Source of the DNA: Bacteriovoracaceae bacterium
Lineage (GTDB): Bacteria > Bdellovibrionota > Bacteriovoracia > Bacteriovoracales > Bacteriovoracaceae
NCBI GenBank assembly: GCA_021737405.1
Contig: JAIPEG010000011.1
Span: 1 to 64,000 of the forward strand
DNA: 64,000 bases
Direction of reading: 5' to 3'
Numbering within the stretch: position 1 is the first letter of the stretch; the number at the start of each line of letters is the position of its first letter. Below the pieces are notes generated by a model, which worked only from the letters and a program-made list of their open reading frames with translations, ran no database searches and was not told where the DNA came from. The position numbers and the translations under genes are program-made. This document shows, one piece after another, positions 45,751 through 54,809 of this stretch.

Positions 45751-46371
45751 ATGAAAATGCCAATTGCTTTAACCTTATTATTTTTAACCGTTAACTCGTA
45801 CTCCCAATGCCCAGAGCTTTTAAAGGAAGCGAAGGAAAAAGGTGCTAGCAGCCTCATTATTACCTTTGATGGTCTTGGTACAGCTGAGTTTGGCTTGGGT
45901 GTTCTTCAAAAGAGAGTTATCTCAAAAATTAAAGACCGATGTGGCGCTAAGAATATTTCTTCTATGGAATTTTATTACAGTAAAGAAGGTGCCAAAGACG
46001 CTATGGTCTGCGCGAAAAGCTTTTCAAAGGCTTTTGGTGGACGCTTCACACTTCACGTTTTAGGACACAGTTTCGGTGCCGGAAAAGGTGTTTTTAACTT
46101 CATTGAAGAAGCTCAAAAAGCGGATCAATATATTGAAAATGTTGTGACTTACGATCCCAGAGGATATTCCTACAAATATGAAAATCCAGGAAAAGGAACA
46201 GTTGGTAACTTTGTGAATATCTATCAAAAAGTCCCTCTTTCTGGGAGAAAGGTAAAGAACGCTGACTCAGAGTTTGATGTGACAGGAAAATCAAGTCACG
46301 TGAGTCTTCCTAAGAAATTTGCTAATCTTGCCATGGAAAATCTAGAGGGAGCTTTAAGCTGCGCTAATTAA
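45751..46371 (+). CDS. Secreted alpha/beta-hydrolase-like (lipase-like) protein
   Basis: A signal peptide (MKMPIALTLLFLTVNSYSQ) precedes a domain with the nucleophile elbow VLGHSFGAGKG. This is followed by a candidate Asp (TYDPRG) and a late His (KSSHVSLP), the usual order in an alpha/beta hydrolase. An ASSLIITFDGLG strand precedes. About 206 residues, small for a lipase. The substrate is not clear. The start at 45751 is the one that yields a proper signal peptide. Confidence 0.7.
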   Translation: MKMPIALTLLFLTVNSYSQCPELLKEAKEKGASSLIITFDGLGTAEFGLGVLQKRVISKIKDRCGAKNISSMEFYYSKEGAKDAMVCAKSFSKAFGGRFTLHVLGHSFGAGKGVFNFIEEAQKADQYIENVVTYDPRGYSYKYENPGKGTVGNFVNIYQKVPLSGRKVKNADSEFDVTGKSSHVSLPKKFANLAMENLEGALSCAN

Positions 46372-46557
46372 GTTGGGGAAAAAGAAAGGGCCTTAGCATC
46401 CGTCCAAGACCCCCCCACAACAACAGGAACACGTCATTACAAAAGATATAGTCAGAACGACCAAAATCAACTTGTGATGAGTAGAAACACGGTTATAAAA
46501 ACCGGTGCATAAGGTGACAAGCTTATGAAAGTGACTGTGTAAAAATTCCCTATTAGC

Positions 46558-47271
46558 TTAAGATTTTTTCTCTCTTAAATAACTTGAAGAGTAATGCTGA
46601 TAGGGATGTGGGGCAAGAAACGCGATCTCAAATGACTTTTCCCCTCGCAAGGATAGTATCTCCTCTCTCTGGGCCAGGACAGTCTCTTTGTTTTCTGCTC
46701 TAGGGCACACATAGAGTCCAGAGAGCTCTGAGAGGACTTCATCTGCTTGGCTCCATTTATGGATATTTAAGAAGGTATCTTCTCCCATCAATAGCCACTT
46801 CTCTTGAAAAGGTATTTGAGTTAACCAAGAGATTGTAGGGTTTTTCTCCTTTAGCAGAAGAAAACCAAGATAAAGACTAATATTAAGCCCAGATAGCTTT
46901 TCAACTCCCTTCCAAATGGCACAGGCCTCATGCCATAGATTGGTCCTCCTCACATCTTTCCAGGGATTATAATCGGGAATAACAGCAACCTGAGATCCTT
47001 TTGGAAGATTCGCAATACAGGCCTCATGACCCTCATGCCAGGGAGAAAAAGTTCCGGGAAAAAGAACCACCTTATCCCCTATTAAAGGCGCAAAAGGCCT
47101 ACAACCCGAAAAGTCTAGGCGCTCTTTATGAAAGAGGTTGTGATGATCAGCAATAAACTGAAAAAATTCAGAAGATTCACTTCGATCTAAAGAGACTTCA
47201 GGGACCAGCTGGATCTCTGGATCTTTATTTCTTTTAAAAAAAATGTGTCCTTCACGACTCGTAAATGACAA
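46558..47271 (-). CDS. NadD-like nucleotidyltransferase
   Basis: Cytidylyltransferase-fold enzyme of about 237 residues. The nucleotide-binding motif reads PGTFSPWHEGH (GTFxPxHxGH in NadD and CoaD), preceded by a 65-residue extension. Later segments are VAVIPDYNPWKD, WLLMGEDTF and the C-terminal HPYQHYSSSYLREKK, which resembles the ISSTxIR motif. NMN/NaMN adenylyltransferase activity is inferred. Start at TTG 47271 with GGAGG five bases before. Divergent from the small gene to the right. Confidence 0.72.
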   Translation of the reverse strand: MSFTSREGHIFFKRNKDPEIQLVPEVSLDRSESSEFFQFIADHHNLFHKERLDFSGCRPFAPLIGDKVVLFPGTFSPWHEGHEACIANLPKGSQVAVIPDYNPWKDVRRTNLWHEACAIWKGVEKLSGLNISLYLGFLLLKEKNPTISWLTQIPFQEKWLLMGEDTFLNIHKWSQADEVLSELSGLYVCPRAENKETVLAQREEILSLRGEKSFEIAFLAPHPYQHYSSSYLREKKS

Positions 47272-47313
47272 ATAGGCCTCCAAAAGGAAAATATATAACA
47301 AATCTATGGCCTA

Positions 47314-47724
47314 ATGGCCCAAAAGTCTTTGGAATACAGATCACTCTTCGGGTATCGTGAAAGTATGAATTTTGAGTTTGAAACAGATAAGTGGCACATT
47401 TTGATTGAGTTACACTCCACTCCCACCTATAAACCTGATGGGAAGTTTTCAAAGATTTCTGAGGTTGACCTTCAGGGCTGGCGAGAGGGTAATCTCGGTT
47501 TTTTTAACCTATTTATCATCTCCACTAGAAGAGAGCCCTCTAGCAATCAAGACGGATTCAATCAAATGACTCATTATACCTGTGGGCTTCTTCTTCCAGT
47601 CGATCCAGATGAATTGCAAGAAGACCTAGAAGTCATTCTTGATGAGGAAGGACTTCTCGATCACATCTTTAACCACTGGGAATTACAAGATTCTCCAGAT
47701 GGTCCAGAATGGCGACACCCTTAA
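47314..47724 (+). CDS. Hypothetical acidic protein
   Basis: Up to 136 residues; a second ATG at 47365 (MNFEFETDKW) is equally possible and leaves more room for promoters of this gene and its divergent neighbour. Acidic C-terminus (ELQEDLEVILDEEGLLDHIF, then GPEWRHP). No signal peptide and no recognised domain. Confidence 0.55.
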   Translation: MAQKSLEYRSLFGYRESMNFEFETDKWHILIELHSTPTYKPDGKFSKISEVDLQGWREGNLGFFNLFIISTRREPSSNQDGFNQMTHYTCGLLLPVDPDELQEDLEVILDEEGLLDHIFNHWELQDSPDGPEWRHP

Positions 47725-47776
47725 CTTAATTACACACTGCATTACTTTTTCTATGAGTTTTCTTTAAGATGATCCC

Positions 47777-49309
47777 ATGTCAAAAAGAAAACTATCGATT
47801 TACCTTTATCTTACTGTGATGATCTTTATGAGCCTGCTCACAAGCGCTAAAGGAACCATTAATTTTACTTACGAAAAAGTGAATGAACACATCGATTCCT
47901 TAAGAGACCTTCAAAATCGAAAAGTTGAAAATAATCAGGCCCAAGCTCTCCTTGGGGACTTAAGAGAGATCGAAAATTATGGTCAAAGCTTGGCCCATTA
48001 CTTTTTAGAGGCCTATCAATCACAGGTTCTTCAACCCTATACCCTCAATCTTCTCCAAGAATATTTCTATGCTCAAATAAAAGTACATAGTGAAATTCTT
48101 GATCTAAGAGAAGGCAATCATAATAATGAAATTCTAAAGGCTCTTCAAATAGAGTCTTTTAGAAAAATTCATGATCTTTTCTTTCATCGGAAAAGTTTAA
48201 GAACTCTTCTCACTGATCAATTGAATATTCCAACCTTAAGCCTAGGAAGATGGTATGAACTTAAAGATAGAACCTTAAGCACTAGAAATATTTCAAAGAG
48301 AGAGAGCTATTTAGAGAGAAACCTTTTTCCCATAAAAAATGAAACTATCCAGGACAACACACTTATTCAAGCTTGGAGAAATAGTGGTCTCTATCAGCTT
48401 TCCCAAAAAGATGAGAGTTGGAAGTCTCTCGCCAATACAGAACTCTTTTGGCGCAATATTGGCGATGGTGTGTTAGCGGGTCTTGGAAAAATTCCAACTG
48501 GGGCATCAGCGGCCTTTGGTGCTGTTGCTGGAAGCATTGCTTGGCGAGAAGGCTATTTAAAAGATAATAAAGAGTTACTAAATAAACTAGAAGAGACACT
48601 TCTTCCCTTTGATCTTCTCATGGAAAAGAAGGCCTATAAATTTACAGATATTACGATTCCTGGTCACTGGGGTCATGTGGGAATTTACCTTGGAAGTGAA
48701 GAGCAATTAAAGGCCCTTGGTCTTTGGGATAATCCTGTTTTAAAACCATTTCGTGAAAATATAAGAGCTGGAAAACGAATCTTTCAGGTTCGTCGCTGGG
48801 GTCTTGAATTTGACAGTTTACAAGGATTCATCAACTTAGATGAGATGGCCGTGTTAAGAGTTGAAGATTTCCATAAAAGATCTTCCAAAGATTTGGAAAT
48901 GACGCTCAAGTATCTTGGAGAGCAGATTGGTAAAGGTTATGATTTCAACTTTGATGCCATGACTGGTGAGACAATCACTTGTACTGAAATCATTGCCTTC
49001 TCCTTCGGTCCCATTAAATGGCCAATGGAAGTGCTTCTTGGTCGTCTCACAATTTCACCTAATAATTTAGCTGAATTGGCCTTTCATACAGGAGCACCCC
49101 TTAAAACAATTCACTACATCACGGGTGATCAAGAAGGAATGCACTTTTTGAGTGAAGCCGATTTAGGAAAGACATTAGGCTATGTTTTGAAAAATCAGAC
49201 TTATCAAAAGCACTCTGTAAGCTGTAAGCGAGAAATGTATCGCCACCGAAGAGACGGCCTGCGCTTTCATTACTCTTGTGAAGATGAATACAATGAGTTT
49301 GTATATTAA
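47777..49309 (+). CDS. Exported YiiX/YebB-type (permuted NlpC/P60-like) cysteine hydrolase
   Basis: 510 residues with an N-terminal signal peptide (YLYLTVMIFMSLLTSAKG). A helical domain (about 30-270) includes a hydrophobic glycine/alanine-rich stretch (GLGKIPTGASAAFGAVAGSI). The C-terminal catalytic domain has the His in GHWGHVGIYLG and the Cys in ITCTEIIAFSFG, in the order His then Cys typical of circularly permuted papain-like YiiX enzymes. Likely acts on peptidoglycan or acyl/amide bonds in the envelope; substrate unknown. It converges with the acyltransferase gene, 2 bases apart. Confidence 0.78.
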   Translation: MSKRKLSIYLYLTVMIFMSLLTSAKGTINFTYEKVNEHIDSLRDLQNRKVENNQAQALLGDLREIENYGQSLAHYFLEAYQSQVLQPYTLNLLQEYFYAQIKVHSEILDLREGNHNNEILKALQIESFRKIHDLFFHRKSLRTLLTDQLNIPTLSLGRWYELKDRTLSTRNISKRESYLERNLFPIKNETIQDNTLIQAWRNSGLYQLSQKDESWKSLANTELFWRNIGDGVLAGLGKIPTGASAAFGAVAGSIAWREGYLKDNKELLNKLEETLLPFDLLMEKKAYKFTDITIPGHWGHVGIYLGSEEQLKALGLWDNPVLKPFRENIRAGKRIFQVRRWGLEFDSLQGFINLDEMAVLRVEDFHKRSSKDLEMTLKYLGEQIGKGYDFNFDAMTGETITCTEIIAFSFGPIKWPMEVLLGRLTISPNNLAELAFHTGAPLKTIHYITGDQEGMHFLSEADLGKTLGYVLKNQTYQKHSVSCKREMYRHRRDGLRFHYSCEDEYNEFVY

Positions 49310-49311
49310 AG

Positions 49312-50106
49312 CTAGACTACTATTGGTCGATAGTAAGAGCTAACGAGTCGATGGCTTTGCTCGGCGAGAGCTGAGTAATCCACTTTATTCTTGCAATTGA
49401 TAGCTTGCCCAACTGTTAGCTCTACATTTATTTTTTCAATCTTAAAAATGCCCCATAAATGATTTAAAAAAGTCATATCACCATACCAAAAAATACAATC
49501 CCTATTCTTTAAGCTGACCATGTCCCCATCAAGATAGCGATAATTAATAGTGAAAGGTTTTATAGCGACATTTGAATCAAGGGCAGCTTTAAAAAGAGGT
49601 CTTCTAAAACGGATAACTTCTTCCCCATTAGTAGAAGTCGCTTCCGGAAAAATCACGACGCTTAACCCACTTGCTAAAGTATTTGTAATCTCTTCTATCT
49701 CTAGACCGATATTATCTTTATTTCGCCTTTCAACAAATACACAACCCGCTAATTTACAAATTAGACCCAAAAAAGGGGTATCACGCATTTCGGTAGAAGT
49801 GACGAAGCAGGATGGATAAAAAGCACAAATCACTAAGATATCGGTGTAGGAAAGATGGTTGGACACATTTAGGTAGTTCCTCTCAATGGCCTTCTCCATG
49901 ATATTGCGATTAACTTTTATGCCCATAAACCACAGAGTGAATCGAGCATAACGGCCTAAAATAAAGCATATAATCTTACGGGCCTTCATTGGTTTTATTT
50001 TTAAATAAGGATAAAACGGTAATGCCGTCAGAAAATAGAGACAAACGGCTATAAAAAAGACGAGGGCCCTAAAAATAGCCCTCATATTTAAAAATAAAAA
50101 ACTCAT
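49312..50106 (-). CDS. 1-acyl-sn-glycerol-3-phosphate acyltransferase family (PlsC/OlsA-like)
   Basis: 264 residues with an N-terminal membrane helix (AIFRALVFFIAVCLYFLT). The acyltransferase motifs are NHLSYTD (HxxxxD) and FPEATSTNGEEVIRF (FPEGT-like, with Ala for Gly). It overlaps the upstream N-acyltransferase gene by ATGA. This pairing matches OlsB-OlsA, which make ornithine lipid: OlsB N-acylates ornithine and OlsA O-acylates the lyso form. A general PlsC role remains possible. Confidence 0.82.
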   Translation of the reverse strand: MSFLFLNMRAIFRALVFFIAVCLYFLTALPFYPYLKIKPMKARKIICFILGRYARFTLWFMGIKVNRNIMEKAIERNYLNVSNHLSYTDILVICAFYPSCFVTSTEMRDTPFLGLICKLAGCVFVERRNKDNIGLEIEEITNTLASGLSVVIFPEATSTNGEEVIRFRRPLFKAALDSNVAIKPFTINYRYLDGDMVSLKNRDCIFWYGDMTFLNHLWGIFKIEKINVELTVGQAINCKNKVDYSALAEQSHRLVSSYYRPIVV

Positions 50107-50957
50107 AAGCTCTTAAAATATCTTCTCTTAAAACTTGGAGATAGATTTTCCATATCTAAAATTGTTAAGAAATCAATACAATTAAATTCTCTATCGAGTG
50201 CAGGCTCACCATAAACTTTGGCTCCTGCAGTAAAGTAACTTCTAAGCAGTGGTGGAATAAGGGACTTAAGAAGCTCATCATCCATTTCTGTTGGAACGAC
50301 TTTATAGATATCCATATTAAATTTTTCTGAAGGATTAACAAAGTAGCGATTATCAAAGTGTCCTTCTTTTTTAAAGAAATTTAATACAGCTTTTGCATCA
50401 TTTGGGTTCGTAATTTTAAGACTACTACACCCAAAAAGATAACGTGATCCCGCTAAATTTATATATCTTCCAATACCATGCCAAAGAAGGTCAATAACAG
50501 CACCATTTCGATGATTTCGATCAATACAAGCACGACCTAATTCAAGTTTATGTCCTGGAGAACTTAAAAACTCTTCTAATTCAAACTCGCTTTGAGAATA
50601 AAAATCATCACTATAAAGACTGGAAATAACCCTATAAGTTCCAACGATTTTATTTTCTTCTTTGGAACGAATTATAATATGATCACAGATACTATCAAAT
50701 TCATCGAGATCAAATCCGTCAGGATCTACTTTACTTGCCCCTGCCTCTTCTAAGAAAATTTTATGCCTTAATTCGAAAACCTCCAAAAGGTCATTTGTTG
50801 TTGAGGCGGTTTCTAAGAGATATCTACTCGTTTCAATACGAAAATCAAAGGTTGGTGTATAAGCAAGAAATCGAGGAGAAAAACGGATATCCCAACCTCT
50901 TGGCAATTTAAAAATATTTCTAAAGGGGTTCGAAAAAAGTTCCAGTCTAACGATCAT
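50103..50957 (-). CDS. GNAT-like N-acyltransferase (OlsB-like)
   Basis: About 284 residues. The N-acyltransferase fold is indicated by LRHKIFLEEAG, CDHIIIRSKEENKIVGTYRV, ELGRACIDRNHRNGAVIDLLW and YLFGCSSL, the pattern of acyl-ACP-dependent OlsB and hemolysin-like proteins. With the overlapping PlsC-type gene it suggests ornithine-lipid synthesis, a phosphorus-free membrane lipid. Start taken at ATG 50957; a position six codons upstream is possible. Confidence 0.78.
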   Translation of the reverse strand: MIVRLELFSNPFRNIFKLPRGWDIRFSPRFLAYTPTFDFRIETSRYLLETASTTNDLLEVFELRHKIFLEEAGASKVDPDGFDLDEFDSICDHIIIRSKEENKIVGTYRVISSLYSDDFYSQSEFELEEFLSSPGHKLELGRACIDRNHRNGAVIDLLWHGIGRYINLAGSRYLFGCSSLKITNPNDAKAVLNFFKKEGHFDNRYFVNPSEKFNMDIYKVVPTEMDDELLKSLIPPLLRSYFTAGAKVYGEPALDREFNCIDFLTILDMENLSPSFKRRYFKSL

Positions 50958-51060
50958 ATTTGTGCTCCTTTTCAAGTCGTTTCAATGACCCATATAAGCG
51001 TGAATATTAAATCTCTCTGAATAAATTCTAACGGGAGAATCTGACCATGACAGTAATTTA

Positions 51061-51075
51061 TAGAATAGGATTCTA
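51061..51075. promoter_or_regulatory. Inverted repeat in intergenic region
   Basis: TAGAAT-agg-ATTCTA is a perfect 6-bp inverted repeat in the 260-base gap upstream of the nuclease-family gene, and may be an operator. Confidence 0.22.
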
Positions 51076-51106
51076 TTAAGATTTGATTAGGTCAGAGGAA
51101 AATCAA

Positions 51107-51172
51107 ATGCCTTTTAAATTGATATTTCTCTTAGGAATAAGAAAGTATGATATTGTGATCAGGCTACAATAA
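51107..51172 (+). CDS. Possible 21-codon small gene
   Basis: ATG at 51107 is preceded by AGAGGA seven bases upstream and encodes MPFKLIFLLGIRKYDIVIRL plus Q. It is hydrophobic at the N-terminus and lies 45 bases before the nuclease-family gene. Only the SD and position support it, so it may be chance. Confidence 0.2.
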   Translation: MPFKLIFLLGIRKYDIVIRLQ

Positions 51173-51216
51173 AGCGTTAATTTAATTAAAAATTTAACCT
51201 GGTCTAACTTTATCCC

Positions 51217-51969
51217 ATGAGTCTAAAAATTATTAGTTATAATATCCACAAGGGTTTTGCCCCTGGAAATCGAAAGCACAGCCTAGAGACAATCAAAGAG
51301 TTTCTAATAGATGTTGATGCTGACATTGTTTTCCTACAAGAAATTGTAGGTGAGCATCTTGGCAAGAAATTCGTTATTCCAAATTTTGAAAGTAATAATC
51401 AAGTAGATTTTCTCGCCCAAGGCCAATACCCCTATGCTATCTATGGAGCAAATAAGGAACATAAGTTAGGAAATCATGGAAACGCTATCCTTAGTAAGCA
51501 TCCACTCAATAAAATTAAAAACCATGATATTAGTCAACATCGTCTTGAGTCGAGAGGACTTCTTCATGTAACTTGTGAAATAAAGGGAAGTGAAATTCAT
51601 TTATTTAATACTCATCTCAACCTACTTGAGACCCATCGACAAAAACAGGTGAAATGGATTCATAAGCATATAAAAAAAGAACTATTAGAGCATCACCCTA
51701 TTATCTTGGCCGGAGACTTTAATGATTGGCGAAGAAAAATAGTCAACTTTATTCATCAAGAAAGTAGTCTGCAAGAAGCATTTGGAAAACTTCATGATCA
51801 ATATCCGAACTCCTTTCCTAGCTTTCTTCCACGCCTCTCATTGGATAGAATATTCTATCAGAATTTGTTGTTAAAAGACGCCATTCAATTTAGCGGCAAG
51901 AGGTTTAATAATATGAGCGATCATCTTCCTCTAATGGCTTGTTTTACTATTTCAGGAACACGAATTTGA
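51217..51969 (+). CDS. Endonuclease/exonuclease/phosphatase family protein
   Basis: 250 residues with all EEP (DNase I-like) motifs: SYNIHKG, FLQEIVGE, NTHLNLLETHRQKQ, LAGDFNDWR, SLDRIF and MSDHLPLMA. No signal peptide. The family covers nucleases and phosphodiesterases, including sphingomyelinases and inositol phosphatases. The cytosolic form without extra domains is often linked to phospholipid neighbours such as cardiolipin synthase or PlsC. First gene of a three-gene unit with the carboxypeptidase-like and hydrolase genes. Confidence 0.88.
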   Translation: MSLKIISYNIHKGFAPGNRKHSLETIKEFLIDVDADIVFLQEIVGEHLGKKFVIPNFESNNQVDFLAQGQYPYAIYGANKEHKLGNHGNAILSKHPLNKIKNHDISQHRLESRGLLHVTCEIKGSEIHLFNTHLNLLETHRQKQVKWIHKHIKKELLEHHPIILAGDFNDWRRKIVNFIHQESSLQEAFGKLHDQYPNSFPSFLPRLSLDRIFYQNLLLKDAIQFSGKRFNNMSDHLPLMACFTISGTRI

Positions 51970-52928
51970 AAGATTTCCACGAGCTAAAGCTAATTAGAGA
52001 ACTTACTCAAGTTAAAGATGATCTCATTCAATCCCACGAGATTGAACGAGTAAATATTAATGGAAACTCATTTCCAATTATCGCTTTCACGATAGGTAGC
52101 CATGACGTTGAAAAGCCGACCTTAGGATTATTCGCAGGCGTGCATGGACTTGAAAGAGTTGGCACTCATGTAGTCCTAACATATCTAACATCATTATTTA
52201 AACAACTCAGTTGGGATCAGGATTTACGCCGAACCCTCAAAGATTGCAGAATTGTGTCCATTCCTCTTATAAACCCAGCTGGCATGGCCTATCACCAACG
52301 ATCTAATCCAAATGGTGTCGATCTTATGAGAAATGCACCTATCGATTGTGAAGATGGCGCACAAACCTTTCTTGTCAGCGGTCACCGTATTTCATCTAAA
52401 CTTCCATGGTATCGTGGAGAAGAAGGCCAGCCTATGGAGCTAGAATCTCAGGCCTTAGTCAACTTTTGTAAAGATCAACTATTTGATTCTGCTGCGGCCA
52501 TAACTGTAGATTTTCACTCAGGGTTTGGAATGAAAGATCGACTTTGGTTTCCCTATGCAAAAACTTCTCAGCCTTTTCCAAGAATTAAACAGGTTCAAAA
52601 TTTAAAAAACATTTTGGATGAAACACTCCCGCATCATATATATAAGATTGAACCTCAATATGACAGCTACACAATAAGTGGAGATCTTTGGGACTATATC
52701 TTTGATCTTCACATGAAACATAATATTAAAACTAAAAAGATGATCCTTCCCTGGACTTTAGAAATGGGATCTTGGATTTGGGTAAAAAAGAATCCATTCC
52801 AGGTGTTTAGCTCTGGTGGTTTTTTTAATCCTATAAAATCTCATCGTTATGATCGAACGATGAGGCGACATATTCTTCTTATCGATTTTCTTTTTCGAGC
52901 AACGAGGAACTATCAAGCATGGATATAA
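51966..52928 (+). CDS. M14/DUF2817-like zinc carboxypeptidase-type protein
   Basis: About 320 residues. Zinc-site pattern: HxxE in GVHGLERVG, then His in TVDFHSGFGMKDRL, and a late catalytic-type Glu in TLEMGSW. SIPLINPAGMAYHQRSNPNGVD is typical of M14 (MpaA-like and succinylglutamate desuccinylase-like) enzymes. The TTG at 51966 overlaps the previous stop (TTGA) and has AGGA upstream; a TTG nine codons earlier is also possible. Its 3' end overlaps the next gene by 10 bases. Substrate unknown. Confidence 0.75.
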   Translation: MKDFHELKLIRELTQVKDDLIQSHEIERVNINGNSFPIIAFTIGSHDVEKPTLGLFAGVHGLERVGTHVVLTYLTSLFKQLSWDQDLRRTLKDCRIVSIPLINPAGMAYHQRSNPNGVDLMRNAPIDCEDGAQTFLVSGHRISSKLPWYRGEEGQPMELESQALVNFCKDQLFDSAAAITVDFHSGFGMKDRLWFPYAKTSQPFPRIKQVQNLKNILDETLPHHIYKIEPQYDSYTISGDLWDYIFDLHMKHNIKTKKMILPWTLEMGSWIWVKKNPFQVFSSGGFFNPIKSHRYDRTMRRHILLIDFLFRATRNYQAWI

Positions 52929-53668
52929 CAAATTGGCTTTTAATTAGAGGTCTTGCGAGAGAAGCTCGTCATTGGGGAGAATTTCCCAATATGCTTCAAG
53001 AAGAGGCTCCTAAAACGATTGTTCACTTTTTAGAGCTTCCAGGTGTTGGGAAGAAGGTAAATAGTCGATCTCATACTAGGATTGAAGATTATACAGATGA
53101 GCTTCGGGAAGAATGGCTCTATCTCAAAGATAAATTTCCTGGAAAGTGGAATATTTTGGCCATTTCAATGGGGGGTATGATTGGCATGGATTGGTGTCAC
53201 CGTTATCCTGAAGATATAGGGACTCTGGTCTTAATAAATTCGTCTGCGGGAAATTTATCACTCCCCCATCACCGATTTAGTAGTAAGGCGATGAATATGG
53301 TACTAAAGCTCTTTTTTAAAGAAAATTTTGAAGAAAGAGAAACCGCAATCTTAAAAATAACTACAGCTATCCTTAACCCCGACAAGGATTTAGTTAAGAA
53401 GTATGCAAGCTACTCTTCAGAGAATCCGATAAAAAGAATATCATTCTTAAAACAAATGTTTGCAGCCTCAAGGTTTAAAATCCCAAAGGAACTAAAATGC
53501 CAATTACTAATCTTAGCATCAATTAGGGATCAACTTGCTAACTATAAGTGTTCTGTTGCTATTTCTAAACATTTTGAAAGAAAGGTGATACTCCATCAAA
53601 CGGCTGGTCACGACCTTCCCCTTGATGATCCAAAATGGATAATAGAGCAAATTAAATATTTAAAATGA
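52919..53668 (+). CDS. Alpha/beta hydrolase
   Basis: 249 residues, cytosolic. The nucleophile elbow reads AISMGGMIG, with the oxyanion region RGLAREARHWGEF near the N-terminus. The acid is probably in ASIRDQLANY and the His in TAGHDLPLDDP. This resembles BioH- and 3-oxoadipate enol-lactonase-type hydrolases. It overlaps the carboxypeptidase-like gene, so the three genes from 51.2 to 53.7 kb form one operon. Confidence 0.82.
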   Translation: MDITNWLLIRGLAREARHWGEFPNMLQEEAPKTIVHFLELPGVGKKVNSRSHTRIEDYTDELREEWLYLKDKFPGKWNILAISMGGMIGMDWCHRYPEDIGTLVLINSSAGNLSLPHHRFSSKAMNMVLKLFFKENFEERETAILKITTAILNPDKDLVKKYASYSSENPIKRISFLKQMFAASRFKIPKELKCQLLILASIRDQLANYKCSVAISKHFERKVILHQTAGHDLPLDDPKWIIEQIKYLK

Positions 53669-53721
53669 AAATAATTACTTATTTTAAATGAGCTCTTTAT
53701 ATGAAATTTTTGGTGATTTTT

Positions 53722-54717
53722 TTAAGATGCCTTTTTTCCAAAAGGAGATTTCTGTCCAAAGCGAGAATCGCTATATTTCTTTTGTGCCTCTTTAAACTCT
53801 TTTTCTTTTATCTCAATTTCACGTTGAAGATTTCCAATCATTAGCTGATAGTTTTTTTCATTAAAGACCTTTAAGGATTCATTTAATTGATTAATCTCAT
53901 TATTTAAGAGATCTCTACCTTTAATGATTTCAACATCATTAAGAAGCTCTTTTACCATGGCCTTATTTCGAATTTTCTCATTTTCTAAATCTTCGACCTC
54001 TTGATTGAGGTCTTCAATTTGGTTTCTTAAGATATCAATCTTTTCCTCAACATTGTTCTTATCAATATCTAATCGATCAGTGACTTCCTCAATCGATTGG
54101 ATAATCGAATTAACTTCATCTTGACTATTATAACTTTTAGCCTCTAAGTATGAAGAGAACTCAACCATTTCCTTTTCTTTATTTAGAATTTTAGAATGAA
54201 TTTTTTCTCCATTTCCTAATTTATCATTTAGCTGATGGAGTTTCGCCTTAAGCTGCTCTATTTCTTCTTTATGAAAGCGAAGATGCTTTAGAGAGGACTT
54301 CTTCTGTTTATTTGTATCTAGTATCGGCTCATCATAATTATGAACAATACCCTGATTCGTTTTATCTCCAATCTTAAAAGTTCCCGTCATTGTAGGAAGA
54401 TCTAAAAAAGCCTGACATGGTTCGTTAGCGTTGTAGTAGTAGCGTTTATCTCCAAACTGAACCACATCACTTGTACCGAGTTTAATAGGTTTTTCTGGAA
54501 TGAGTTCACTACCGTTTACATAGGTAGAATTGAAGGAGTTTAAATCTTCGACGTATAGGCCATCTTCTTTTATGATTAGTCGGGCGTGTTTTGAAGAAAC
54601 AGATTGATCCTTAATAGGAAGCCCATTTGAATCTGAGCGACCAACAGTAATCGTTTTTCTGATATCTATTACCTCTTCAGTCTCTGGATCATAAAGAAAA
54701 TGATTATTTTCACTCAT
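53722..54717 (-). CDS. FHA domain protein with long coiled coil
   Basis: 331 residues. The N-terminal FHA domain (about 1-100) has TVGRSDSNGLPI, SVSSKHARLI and NSFNSTYVNG, the phosphothreonine-binding loops. The C-terminal 200 residues are charged heptad-rich helix (EDLNQEVEDLENEKIRNKAM), predicting a coiled coil, with a basic tail ending FGKKAS. It probably docks a phosphorylated partner to a scaffold. It lies about 90 bases downstream of the TPR-barrel gene on the same strand. Confidence 0.9.
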   Translation of the reverse strand: MSENNHFLYDPETEEVIDIRKTITVGRSDSNGLPIKDQSVSSKHARLIIKEDGLYVEDLNSFNSTYVNGSELIPEKPIKLGTSDVVQFGDKRYYYNANEPCQAFLDLPTMTGTFKIGDKTNQGIVHNYDEPILDTNKQKKSSLKHLRFHKEEIEQLKAKLHQLNDKLGNGEKIHSKILNKEKEMVEFSSYLEAKSYNSQDEVNSIIQSIEEVTDRLDIDKNNVEEKIDILRNQIEDLNQEVEDLENEKIRNKAMVKELLNDVEIIKGRDLLNNEINQLNESLKVFNEKNYQLMIGNLQREIEIKEKEFKEAQKKYSDSRFGQKSPFGKKAS

Positions 54718-54809
54718 TGATTTTCCCCATTCTTTTTAACTTATCGGTAATTTATGAAGAAGATTTAGACAAAACCGTAACTCAAAAGCTCGATAACCTA
54801 TCGGAATCA

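Noticed and set aside
46372..46557. The gap after the secreted hydrolase as an RNA gene
   Set aside because: A C-run and short AT-rich stretches are seen, but no stable stem, promoter or coding frame.
53658..53689. ATTTAAAAT/ATTTTAAAT inverted repeat after the alpha/beta hydrolase gene as a terminator
   Set aside because: The stem is only A-T pairs with a 14-base loop and no T-run, so it is too weak to call.
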